A stretch of DNA of 64,000 nt from Epiperipatus broadwayi (lineage: Eukaryota > Onychophora > Udeonychophora > Euonychophora > Peripatidae): contig JAQFVV010012394.1 in the NCBI GenBank assembly GCA_028023455.1, forward strand, positions 27,169,053-27,233,052. Direction: 5' to 3'. The notes beneath the pieces are model-generated. The model searched no databases, was not told the DNA's origin, and saw only the letters and a program-made list of their open reading frames with translations. This document shows, piece by piece, positions 23,220 through 34,059 of the stretch; the stretch's first letter is position 1, and every line of letters starts with the position of its first letter. The position numbers were made by a program, and so were the translations under genes.

Positions 23220-25775
23220 CCAATAGTTGAAATGGCCATACCCATTTATGAGTGGCGGTGTTTATTCTATGCTTTAATTTTAATATTAAAAAGTCTGCAC
23301 TTCTTCATTTTCCACTGTAATTATGATGTCATTACAGACGTATCTTATCAATCCTAAAAACTATAATTATCTTACGCTTCTGATTTTTACTTCAGTCAAA
23401 ATATTAGGAATATCAGAATCCTTGTTTGTATCATATTTTTAATATTATGTATCAGAGAAATATCTATATATTTCAGATAAAAATACCTAGAGGATGATAA
23501 TTTGTTCCTGTTAGGAAATTTTATAAGTTCATGATAAGAAATGTCATATACATCTAAATTTTAAAAGGGCTGAATTATTAATACCTGATTAGCTAGAGCA
23601 TTGGAATCCAAAATTGTTACTATTCTGTTTAATGTTTTAAATTATATTTGTTAAGGAAGATGATGATATTCACCATAAATGAGATAAAGAAACCGTTAAA
23701 GGTAACTAAAACTTCAGCATTAAAAAAAAAAAACAGCTGAATATTTTGTCAATATCACAATCAGAACATTTATCTGATTTCTGTTGACCTCAGATGAGTG
23801 CAAACATGTTACAAATTATTATTTAAGCTTTTCCTGTTTACTTCAGCCTCATCAAACTATTGCTGTTTGATTTATGGTATTCTTATTTTCAGTTATTATT
23901 CTGCATGAATATGTTCTGCAGTCGATATGTGAATATCTTAATAGACCAAGTTCATTCCATATTGTTTGAGAACCATGATGATGTTGTTACACATTTTTTA
24001 TAGTTTTCACAATTATCCGATTTAAATATATCAAGCTCTTTTTTGAGATTTTATTGAGCATAATAGAGATTGATATGTTCTGACATTTTTTTAGAGGATT
24101 TGAATCTTTTCTTAATAAATAATGATAGTTTTGTTTAAACTGGTCAAAAGTTATATAATTATATTCCCTGTAGAATACATTAGCTTTTGATTCAAATAGT
24201 GATCTAACATCGTATTAATATAGATATTATAAATATTTCCATTGTTCTGACAGTCCCTGTATTTTCAATATACAAATTTCTCTTATATCTCAGTTATGTC
24301 GTATAGTTTCACAAGAATGAGATGTTTTGGTATATCTTCTGAGAAGAATTCATTATTTAGTAAGATCAATTTTTTCTTCTCTTATCTAGTTTTCAATATT
24401 TTTTTGTTTATTGATCTTTGCTAAGTTAAGCTTGCTCATCGGATAGTTTAAGTTGGAATGATCTTCATTATGTGTGGATAAGAGAAATAGAATAACACAT
24501 TGTGTATTTTATCATGTCTCTTTTGACTTAACAATCAATAAATTATCTTTTCCTGGATATAGATCTTTGTATGATTTTTGAAATTAGTTGATAAAAATGG
24601 ATAAAACTTTGACCCACCTCTCCCAAACTTTGAAACATTATTTTTCATGGCCTTATTTTGCATTATTAAAGTTTTTTTTGATTGGATGATAGCATCAAAA
24701 GTAACATCTTTTGATGAAATTGTTTTCTGTAATTGTCCAATGAGTATTCACTGTTTATTGCATGTATTTTGGCAGATTTATTCTAGTTGATTTTCTTTTA
24801 ATTTTAGAATCAGTTTTTTCTAGATGTGTTTTTTATTTTCAATGTTTTTTTTTTTTTTAATGATATTATTATATTACATCTTATCTTTTTGATAATGCTT
24901 AGGAATTCACTATTTAGTTTGGCGAACCTTTTTTTTTTTTTAAATTCATTTTTTTCTCTTTTTGATGATTTTACTTTATATGATTGTGAAATTGTATTCC
25001 TAATATTAGATTAATTTCCAGCATGATTTTTAAAAACATATTTTGAATTGGCAGAAACTTTTATCATTCTTCTGTTATAGAACTTCAATTTTTTAAAATT
25101 GTTATTACATATTATTATTTCCAATTTTGTCATTGTATTTTCTAGTTGTAATTTCCATCATTTTTTAATTTTATTCATTGCTAAAGATGCAAGTCTTTTC
25201 AAGCTTTTTCCATTTCCTCCCATTTTTATCTTTTCCAATATATTTTAAATTTTGTACCATTTTACTGTCACTTTTTTCTTAGGATTGTGCCAACTTGTTG
25301 GCTTTATTCCAATACAATCTGTTTATTTTTTATCATTTCTTATTGCAATGTTGTCCAATCTATTATTACATTAACTATCTTATATATAATTCTGACATTC
25401 TTGAGTACTAATTTTAATTTTTTAAAAATATTATTTAGATGCTAATTATCTTTAGTTTTTTTTTTTTGTTTGTTTTATTTTAATAATTGATTTAAGATCC
25501 AAGTTTTCAATTTATTTAAATTAGAGTTGCCCTTCTCTGTGCAATTTCTAAGATTTTTTTTACGTGTTTAGCATCTTTTGATTTTATTTTATTGCTGAAT
25601 CACCAACAATTTTACACATATTCAGCTTGCATTTGATTTGTTGTAATATAGTCTTTATATATATATATATATTTGCACTTTGTCATATAAAAATATTAGT
25701 ATGTCTGTGTTAATTGTTTTTTTGTTTTTTGTTACCTTTTTGTTTATTGTCTATTTTTATTATAAAATTGTCCTT
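23220..25775. other. AT-rich DNA, one doubtful exon-like stretch
   Basis: After a T-rich tract ending TTTTCAG (23,885-23,891) two plus-strand frames stay open for 20-36 codons, but without donor or clear terminator support. The rest is T-rich with long poly-T and no gene. Confidence 0.35.
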
Positions 25776-25779
25776 TATG

Positions 25780-25930
25780 GTTTAGTGTAGGAATAGATTA
25801 ATCGACTCTAGAATTAAAGATCCATGAATTATGGCTCATTTCTGTCTCTTTCACTGCTTTAATATGTAACCTGAGTGATGGATCATTTGTTACTTTACTG
25901 TTTTCATTACCACCATAGTGAAACATTTAT
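25780..25930 (+). repeat. tRNA-derived SINE-like copy, decayed
   Basis: TGGTTTAGTGTAGGAATAG and AAGATCCATGAATTATGGCTC follow the 16,015 family layout. Confidence 0.4.
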
Positions 25931-26029
25931 TGAGACTATAATGAGATTCTGACTAGATATTTTGTCTATCTATTATGTATTAATTTTTGAACAAACTCTC
26001 TACTATTTTAATGTTAATTAATATTAACA

Positions 26030-26525
26030 GAATCTATGAGGGTGAGGCAAAAATTGTCTGCATTGGATCCAGAGTTCAGTACTGAAACATCAGGAAAAAG
26101 ATTCAACAACAGTGTTTATTTAGTTGTGCTCACTGAATAGCTGAAGCATAAAATCAGGACAAAATCCAAGGACTGCTATCCAAAGGTATAGAATTGTTGC
26201 ATCACAATGCTTGTTTGCATGGTGCTACCCACAGTAATTATTATTCTTCAAAACTTCATTTTTGAGGTGTTGTAGCATCCTCCCTATAAATCTCATCATG
26301 CTCTTTTGGGCTATTACCTGTTTGGTACTCTGAAAAAGTCCTATAAAGATTAAGATTCATGACTCATGTAGAGATGAAGACAGTGGTCTATTTGTGGCTC
26401 ACAACTGTGTTTAAAACATTTTTTTTTAACTAGGAAAATATGAAAGTTTGTTAACAGGTGGACAAAATATATTGAATAGCATGAAGAATATGCCAAAAAG
26501 TGACGTATTCTTCTTTACTGAAAAT
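26030..26525 (+). pseudogene. mariner-type transposase, C-terminal remnant
   Basis: The frame near 26,161 reads KIQGLLSKGIELLHHNACLH, matching the LLSKGVLLLHDNARPH block of mariner transposases; the catalytic Asp of HDNA is His here. Downstream pieces RFMTHVEMKTVVYLWL and KTFFF correspond to the usual helix and the PKTFF motif before the C-terminus, followed by a decayed QVDKIY (RWDKCI position). The DD34D aspartates cannot all be found. There are several stops, so the copy is long dead. Terminal repeats were not located. Confidence 0.7.
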
Positions 26526-26529
26526 TAAT

Positions 26530-27915
26530 TAAAATAAATTATACAACCAGAGTATGGCTAATTTTTGATTCATCTTTCTATTAGATAAAAATCCATTATT
26601 CAAAGAATTATTTCCAGTATCACTTTTTGCAGTATATTTTGACATTTGTAAATATTTTTTATTTTGCTTGTTCTTAGTCTGAATAATAAACCATGCTTTT
26701 CTGATTCTCAATTCAGTCCATTTTAATTTATTATTAGTTTGGTAAACATCATTTAAATAAATTGTTGAAGGCAGTTAGCCTCTCCAACTATCCATTGTAG
26801 AAAAATAGTGTAGACAACATTACTCACTAGGCTAACTATATTTGCTAGATAATGAGGATTTAATGTTTAGAAAGTCAGTATATGTATAAAAGCAGTCTCA
26901 TCTATGTCCAATTATGTTGCTGCAGTTGGGCCATTTCTCTTTCTGGATAATAATATTATATTAGTGACTAGATTTCCAAATGATGGCAATCAAATTCACA
27001 ATGAACAGGTTTTGACTTAAAACTTTCTTTTAAAATTCCTGTCATTCAGTAGTTGTATAGTTTTTAGTAAAATGCAGGTATAATTGACAATGTCTGTGCT
27101 GTGATCCATTAAGATTAATTTTTGCCAGCAAAAATATTATAATATTTTCTTACAAAAAAATAGCATGTATAGTAATTGATATATAAAAAAATTACACCTA
27201 GATTTATTGCTTTTTTTAGTTTGTAGAATCTATATTTCTTGAAGATTAAAAGATATATTTTTGATATGCTTGTTCTTTCTATTTTGTTTTTATTTTTTAA
27301 GAATCATGTTATTTGATTTTCAAAAACGAAACTTTTATATAAAAAAGGTTGCAAAATATTATAATTTATTTATAGATTTGAGTAGTTGTAGAATATGAGA
27401 AAAAATAATTCAAAGTCATAAAATAATATTATATACTTCCCCTTCTCCCAATTGTTATCAAATAATAACAGATTCCTTCTTTCTTTTTTTTTTAGTTTTA
27501 TATTTATTAGATATGTTAAAAAAAGCACCTCAACTGAAATAGTGATGGAAATATATTTCTAAACATTTTTTTTCTTTTAATAAAAGAATATTTTCTTTTT
27601 TTTCTCTGACTATTTATTGTACAGTGAGTAGTTAAGCAATAAAATTATAATTTTAATTTAGTTTTGTTTTTGAATCTTTTATTCATAAGGGAAAGAGTTA
27701 ATTTAATGTCACTACAATTTTTTTGCCTATTAAGTGTATTTACATTTATACTAATTTAACAATCTATATGGGGGGGCGGGGCGACTAATACACACATACA
27801 GATTCAATACAATAAAGTTTTATTAAAGAGGGTTTTTATTTAATTACAACATGTGATTTTACAATAATATTTTGCAATAACTGATGGTATTTGCAAGTTT
27901 TTAAGTAAATCAATA
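26530..27915. other. AT-rich DNA, no gene seen
   Basis: Flank of the mariner remnant, then T-rich sequence; a G7 run near 27,771. The minus-strand open frame at 26,529-26,711 is unsupported. Confidence 0.5.
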
Positions 27916-27919
27916 TGGC

Positions 27920-28620
27920 AAGCCATATTTTGATAAATCTATGGTTCTGGATGCACCCCAAAAATGTTTACAAAAAAATGTCTGCTAGAAAATAGTAGTC
28001 ATATTTAATAATTACATTTTATTTTTTATTACTATTATTTTTTAAAAAAGAAATCATTGTGGAAAAATTAATTACAATGTTAACAGTTTTTTTACATGTT
28101 ATACATGTCTGCTGCATGCAATCATATCATGACTATTAATGCACTTTTCGTGAGGGCTGGATCCAGCATCTTTGGAAATAATCCACTGCATCACATTCTG
28201 TGGAAGGAAGATCCCAAATTTTTATCATTAATACAATTTACCAAAAAAAAACCTTGCTGACAAAAAACAAACATGCTGAATTGAACCAAAGTACAACAAT
28301 GTATTAATAGCGTCTTGTTGTTTCCCACCTTATAAATAAATAAAAAAAAATTGAAATAAAGCTTAATGAAATTTATTGGAATTTATTCCTTTTTTAAAAT
28401 TTCATGATCTATTTATTAATTTTGTTTAATTTAATAACTAATACATCTTTGATAGACTATAGACCCTCAAAACTGTGCCTTTATCAAAAATACAGGGTGC
28501 CTTCTTGGTTTACTTGAAAACTCACAAGTACCCTAATGTTAATGAGTTCTCTATTAGAAGGGAAGGCAAGAATGTCCCGCACTATCAAATCCTCTTGACA
28601 ATTTGCCACCATCTTGATAT
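27920..28620 (-). pseudogene. unrecognised dispersed coding fragment, copy 2
   Basis: Parallel to 13,800-14,720 in sequence and orientation. The minus-strand peptide VSFQVNQEGTLYF and then SIKDVLVIKL aligns with VTFPVKQDGNLYF and STKDVLTFKL of copy 1, here with two stops between. Upstream it reads KMVANCQEDLIVRDILAF. Function unknown. Confidence 0.4.
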
Positions 28621-28869
28621 AATTTAATCTGTCATCTTGATGTGGAGAATTCATTAACTTGTAAAATAGAAATAGAAAAGCTTTTTTAGTTTCTAATTAT
28701 GCACAAAAATATAAATTATTAGTTTGATTTACAAATGCCACACTTATTTAGACACCAACCACTTCTGAAATACACATTAATGATTATTACTAATAATTTA
28801 TTAGCCTAGAATTATCATATTCCCTGTTAATTATAAGATTTAGAACAGATTGGAAGCCTTTGAGATATG

Positions 28870-29200
28870 GTTTTAGAAAAAGATGGAAAAAATCAGTTGC
28901 ATGAATAAAATAACAAAAGTTTTAAAAAGAGTAAATGAAAAAAGAAAACTGATGAAAGAAATTAAAAATAGAAAGAGAAACTGGATTGGACAAACCTTAA
29001 GAAGAAAGTATAATTTAATGAAAGATATAATAATCAATCTAAATAAAATTAAAACAAACAACGAATTATATTTACAATTATTATGTTTTAATAAAGTATG
29101 TATATAGGACAGACAGATGAATGATAAGTGATATAATGAAGGAACATGATAGAGCAATTAATTGGAGAGATATTAGGTCAGGATCATATATACATTATTT
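28870..29200 (+). pseudogene. LINE 3'-end remnant (RT C-terminal tail)
   Basis: Reads VLKRVNEKRKLMKEIKNRKR followed by NWIGQTLRR, then MISDIMKEHDRAINWRDI. This is the arrangement of the C-terminal tail of several LINE polymerases (a basic region with WIGH-like motif, then a DR-x-x-WR-like end). The copy is short and frameshifted at about 29,108. Clade not determined. The following open frame to 29,342 (YQSAANFVILWSDQNNMY) is not recognised. Confidence 0.5.
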
Positions 29201-29389
29201 AGATACTCATCATAAAATGGAATTATTACATTTGTATCAATCCGCTGCTAACTTTGTAATCTTGTGGTCTGACCAAAATAACATGTACACGGATCTTGCA
29301 CATGGTATTTTGGCACTAATTACAAAGTTATCGGGAGGCTGATACGAATGTCAACAGGCATAGTAGATCTAATACGTGCCCCATGTTGC

Positions 29390-29745
29390 AGGACTAAAAA
29401 TAAAAAATAGTAAAACTTTCAACATTAACAAACAACTTTAAAAACTAACAACTTTAAAAAAATTAACAACTTTTAAGAATGACATTTGAAATAAAAAATA
29501 AAATGCGATATTACAATAATGATGTCATTAATCAAAAAATAGTTAGTTTAGTTATACATAAGAATGGTAAATGATTTTGATTTTTAAGCAACTTCAAACA
29601 ACTTTTAAGACTGACATTTTGAAATAAAATGCATATTACAATAATGACGCCATTAATCAAAAAAATAGTTAGCTTATATATACACCAAACAAACAGTAAA
29701 TGATTTTGATTTTTAAGTAATTTTGATAAAAATACATTAACTATA
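29390..29745. repeat. AT-rich tandem repeat, about two units
   Basis: Near-identical blocks around AATGATTTTGATTTTTAAG (near 29,570 and 29,699) and CATTAATCAAAAAATAGTTAG (29,525 and 29,650), period about 125-130 bp. Confidence 0.6.
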
Positions 29746-29761
29746 TTCCCACGATACTTAC

Positions 29762-29901
29762 CATGTAATACGTAATAGGAATTTATGCGTTAAAACCAAA
29801 CTTTTTATATTTAGTATTACCACAAAGAGGAGATCTGCAGTACAAATTTTCACTCCGAAAATGAAACTACGGATGTAAAGTGTGCTGGGATTTTCATAAA
29901 A
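29762..29901 (-). CDS. candidate internal exon with perfect splice sites
   Basis: On the minus strand TTTATTAACAG (acceptor) is followed by 140 bases open in one frame (46 codons plus 2 bases). They end ATG/GTAAGTAT, a textbook donor. The peptide contains FYENPSTLYIRSF, CTADLLFVVILNIKSLV and KFLLRIT. It is not recognised. It lies between an old Merlin transposase piece (30,845-31,048) and a LINE tail, so it could be an exon of a transposon, a host exon or chance. No phase-matched partner was found. Confidence 0.3.
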
Positions 29902-29955
29902 CTGTTAATAAACGTTTTTTATAAAGAAATTAATCCAAAAAATACATAATAATTA

Positions 29956-30852
29956 TTACACTTGGTAATCATCTGAAATCCAGGTGTGGCCGCTTGATGG
30001 CATTGTTTCTGTACAAAAATAATGAAATGTAACGTTACCAGGCCGATATTTTTTTTATTGAAAAATTTACGAAACAAAATTAATTTTTTTTAAAATAATA
30101 TTTTAAAATATTAAATGTTTAAAATGATATGAAACAAAATTAATTTTTTTATTTATGCTATTTTTTTTTAAAATAATATTTTAAGAAATTATATTTTTAA
30201 AATGATACGAAACAAAATTAATTTTTTTATTTTACACTATTTTTTTTTAATCATATTTTAAAATATTACATTTTTAAAATGATACGAAACATTATTTACA
30301 TTACATTATACATTTCAGTGCGTAACGCTGGAAGACAGCATGCACGGGACCTACTGTTTGCCACATCTAGCATAGATCCGAAGATAAACAGTATGTCAAA
30401 ACATGCATTACTCTCATACAACCAACATTATGATTTACAAAACAACCTACAACACGTGACTCCTACCCTTTTGCAATTTTTTTCACATTCTACAATCTGT
30501 AGGGAAGCACTGCGATGGCCTTACAATTATTACTATGTAATAGTACGTCAGGTAGGGCGCAACATTGTTACTTCAAATGCACATTAAAAACAGTTATGGC
30601 CAGTTGAATTCCATACACCCTCACATCGTACGGTAGCGAGGTTTGAAGTATTTGCTATTTCTATAGTGCCGCGAAGCACATCAGCGGGCTGTAATATTGG
30701 TGTGAAACGCCATCTATGCCTGCTAATGACTAATATTAACAGAATTCTACACGTTGTAAATTTGGCGCGTACACGACATGTTTCTGTGTTTTTGCACAGA
30801 AACAATGCCATCAAGCGGCCATGCCCAGATTTCAGATGACTACCTTACACTT
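29956..30852. mobile_element. Merlin-type MITE with 8-bp TSD
   Basis: Element 29,964-30,844 (881 bp) has about 60-bp terminal inverted repeats starting GGTAATCATCTGAAATC and GGTAGTCATCTGAAATC (right end read inward), both reaching GGCATTGTTTCTGT. It is flanked by identical 8-bp TTACACTT (29,956-29,963 and 30,845-30,852). The GGTARTCA end and the 8-bp duplication match the larger transposon at 59,458. An internal AT-rich tandem repeat (30,060-30,300, period about 65-70 bp) precedes a GC-richer core whose open frames (30,279-30,587 plus; 30,584-30,814 minus) are unrecognised. Confidence 0.88.
30060..30300. repeat. tandem repeat, about 3.5 units
   Basis: Units begin ACGAAACAAAATTAATTTTT and contain an AAATATT-type core; spacing about 65-70 bp, with small indels. 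Confidence 0.8.
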
Positions 30853-31048
30853 TTATTAATTCATCTGATTCCCTACATAAGCCACCAAACATCCATGTCC
30901 CATTGCGAATGCTGATTTTAATGTTGCAACCTCAGACATTACAGTGCCATTGCTTCTCGTACAAGCTCATGTTATGTCCATTCGGACAGACTTTCACTGA
31001 CGGCAATGCATCCATTTCATTAGTTGGTAATTTCCAAATATTCATCAT
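30845..31048 (-). pseudogene. Merlin (ISXO2-like) transposase remnant, N-terminal part
   Basis: From ATG at 31,046-31,048 the frame reads MMNIWKLPTNEMDALPSVKV and then CPNGHNMSLYEKQWHC. A stop TGA follows, then GCNIKISIR and NGTWMFGGLCRES. The Cys pattern (CP-GH ... WHC ... GC) is the N-terminal zinc-binding region of IS1016/Merlin transposases. FGGLCRES is the motif normally found after the first catalytic Asp, so the middle seems deleted. The frame ends at the target site where the 881-bp MITE inserted (TTACACTT). A dead copy interrupted by a relative. Confidence 0.65.
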
Positions 31049-31049
31049 T

Positions 31050-31270
31050 TTTGAATACACAATGAAGAAAAATACGGAAAATAACTGAAAATGTTGAAGT
31101 ATTAAAAAAAAAAAAGATTGCGTTGAAAAAAAACCGGTTTCATGTAATGCTCGCAGGGATTAGTTTCTTTCAAATTGACACCGCGACATTAGACATTTAT
31201 TGTGGGTGTGAAAAGGCCTATTTTCCCTACGTTGCAGCTACTCAAGTACCACGTTTACATTTACAATAAA
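31050..31270. other. GC-richer flank of the Merlin remnant
   Basis: Probably the 5' part of the same old element (GTGGTACTTGAGTAGCTGCA near 31,250 on minus), but its outer terminal repeat could not be paired. Confidence 0.35.
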
Positions 31271-32105
31271 GCATATCCATCTTTTCAGTATCAATATTTT
31301 GTACCAAAAATAATATAACTTAAATCTACCTCTTCCCACTTAAAATTTATTCTACATAATTTAATTCTATATCCTACTTTTATTTTGTTCCATTAATATT
31401 AATTCATGTAAAATTAGGATTTAGCTTAACTAATTAATTTTAGCTGTCTAGGATAATAATTACATTTAACCTATTAAAGACTTTTAGATACTATTTTTCA
31501 AAGTATTTATTCAGCGTAGTTTTTTTTTTTATTGATGAGTGATATTTTGTAAAATACTTATTTTCACATTTAATTTTTGCACATAATTAAAATTTCTATT
31601 TCATCTCATCTCCAAAATATATTTTTGGTTGAACTTTCATGGTTTTGTTGCCCATGTCACAACTTATGTGTTCTTTTTATTCAATATTTATCGGTAGCAA
31701 ATTACTACAACCTATGTACAAGTGCTATAATTTTTATAATCACACATTTGACACTGTCTACTTTTAGAATACCATTAATGATTATTTGGACGATCTTTTA
31801 ATTTAGTTTAAAATTAATACATCTATTTTTATTAAACACAATCACATAATTTAATTAATACTTCATCATCCTTTTTTTTTCACTTAGATATAATTAAAAT
31901 TTTTAATCCACCACCCACACTTAAAACATATAAGTAAATATTCCTTCAAGATGTATTTCTTGGCTAAAAATGATCCAATAATATCTAGTGAAATAAATAA
32001 TTGGAATGTATTTATCTAAAAGCAAATGATATCAAATAAACATTTGCAAGAAATATGGCATTAGTAAATTAAATTGTAACAATTTAATGTTGATGAATAT
32101 TGAAT
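31270..32105. other. AT-rich DNA, no gene seen
   Basis: Chance open frame at 31,577-31,801; no signals. Confidence 0.5.
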
Positions 32106-32109
32106 AAAA

Positions 32110-32235
32110 GTGATGTATTGGACATTGCGGCTGGACTAACTGAAGAGTACTGTTTCAGGAGTAATGCATCTTGGAAGCTATTTACTTTTTTTATATGTCT
32201 TTATTAGTTTTCAATGTGTACTGAGGAACAGAAGT
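32110..32235 (+). repeat. foldback family A, fragment A4
   Basis: GGACTAACTGAAGAG followed by AATGCATCTTGGAAGC aligns to the hammerhead-like arm of family A, with the core mutated (CUGAAGA). No inverted partner nearby. Confidence 0.45.
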
Positions 32236-32239
32236 TTTA

Positions 32240-34055
32240 ATTAGATATTACATATGGGGCTAAAAATAAGTGTAATTGAATTAATTACATTACATAATTG
32301 TGTTTTTACCAATAAGAAATGAGTTAATCTAAGTTAGTTTAAGGTTTATGTCTGGGCTAAAAATGATAAGGTAATCTTTAGCTTAGTAAATGACTAGTAG
32401 TAATCATTAATGTATTTATCTAAAAGTTGCATCACATGTGTTGAATGCGAAAAATTTTGATACTTGTAGATTAAATTATAGTAATTTAATTTTTGCAATG
32501 TGTAAAATTTTATTATGTTATTCTAATAGTGTTTTAATTATTTATCCATCTTTTTCAAATCCCTAAATAAAAAAATTACATATACTTTTGTTACTATTAA
32601 CGTATTATCTAATTTTACATTCTTTACTCAATTCTCATATCCCCATATTTATATAAACATATATTATATATGAGATATATGTAAAGGGATGCTTATATAT
32701 TTTAATTTTAATGTACACTTATACAGTACCACTAATCTGAAATGCATGAAATTGAACATTTGTTTTTTAAACTAGATTAGTCAACATGGCAACAAAAAAT
32801 ATGCAAAGATTACAATTTCCATAGTGCATACACTAATGAAAAAATTAAATTGTATTAATAAGCAGAAAATGTCGATGACATAATACATATATATTTCCTT
32901 AAATTAAAAAAAAAAAACCAATATGGCTGTTTCAAATATCAGGTCATTATTACTTTAGTGACATTTTAAAAAAGGGGGGGAATCTGCACAGTCAATTTTC
33001 TATTCATTTTTTTAATAAAGAAGTTATCTTTAAGCTATATAAAATTCACATCTGTCTGCATATTTCAGAAACAAATTATGATCCTATGCTAAAAGTATAT
33101 TTTCAATAAGAAATGAAAGAAAAAAAAGTAGCAACTTCTGATGTGAAATTGTTATTCCTTTAACTGATATCAAAAAGTCAAACCATATGGACAATTCTAT
33201 CAGTGATATACTTCTGTAAAAAAAAAAAAAAAAGGAATCTTATGCTGCACAAAATCCCCTAATATCTGCATAATTAAGAAGCACAAACAAATTATGATAT
33301 TCTAAGCAGATGAAATAAATTTTATGCAGCAATAACTTGTAATGTTAGATCACTAAATTATTACATTAGCCAAGATTCAAAGTAAAAAAAAAAAAACCTA
33401 GTCGAGTTATTGTATTTTTTTTTATATTTAGTCTAAATTACTATTTTCATAATATCTTCAGGTTACCATATGCAAATATATACTGCCAAAAAGGTAACAT
33501 AAACTAGAATGCAATAAATCTGAGAAAAAGTACAGTCATTAATATAAAATAAAATGTAAATTTAATTTCAATTTAAACATTTTTAAATTTATTAATTTTG
33601 TTTTTATTTATAAATTACAAATTTTGATAGATAAATCTTAAAATTTCTGAACCAAGCTGTATTCCATTCTCCATAAAATTACAATTATAATTAAGTGTAC
33701 AAAATCTTAGCTATAATATTTTATATCATTAATCTAAAACTAAAAACACATTCTCTATCCTTTCTTGCTAAAAAAATATATATTGAATTTATGTTTCACC
33801 AACAAAGAAAAAAAAATGATGACAAATTATTGCATGCGTATTAAAAGTAAACATTTATAAATTACAATTATTAAGAATAGATAAATATAATCCACACACA
33901 CACACACATATGTGAGTAAATGAATAGACTGTTGGCATGATTATTTTTTATGATAGCAATTATTTTTTTATCCACTAAAAATTAATTTTAAAATAATAAA
34001 GCCATAAGTAGAATAAATGTTCAAGTATAAAAATATTACCTATTTACAAATTATA
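32240..34055. other. AT-rich DNA, no gene seen
   Basis: Poly-A/T runs, a CA/AC microsatellite at about 33,895, a G7 run near 32,974. Confidence 0.5.
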
Positions 34056-34059
34056 TATA

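Noticed and set aside
30279-30814. Overlapping frames of 102 (plus) and 76 (minus) codons inside the Merlin MITE
   Set aside because: No recognisable motif, and open on both strands because the core is less AT-rich; more likely non-coding filler.
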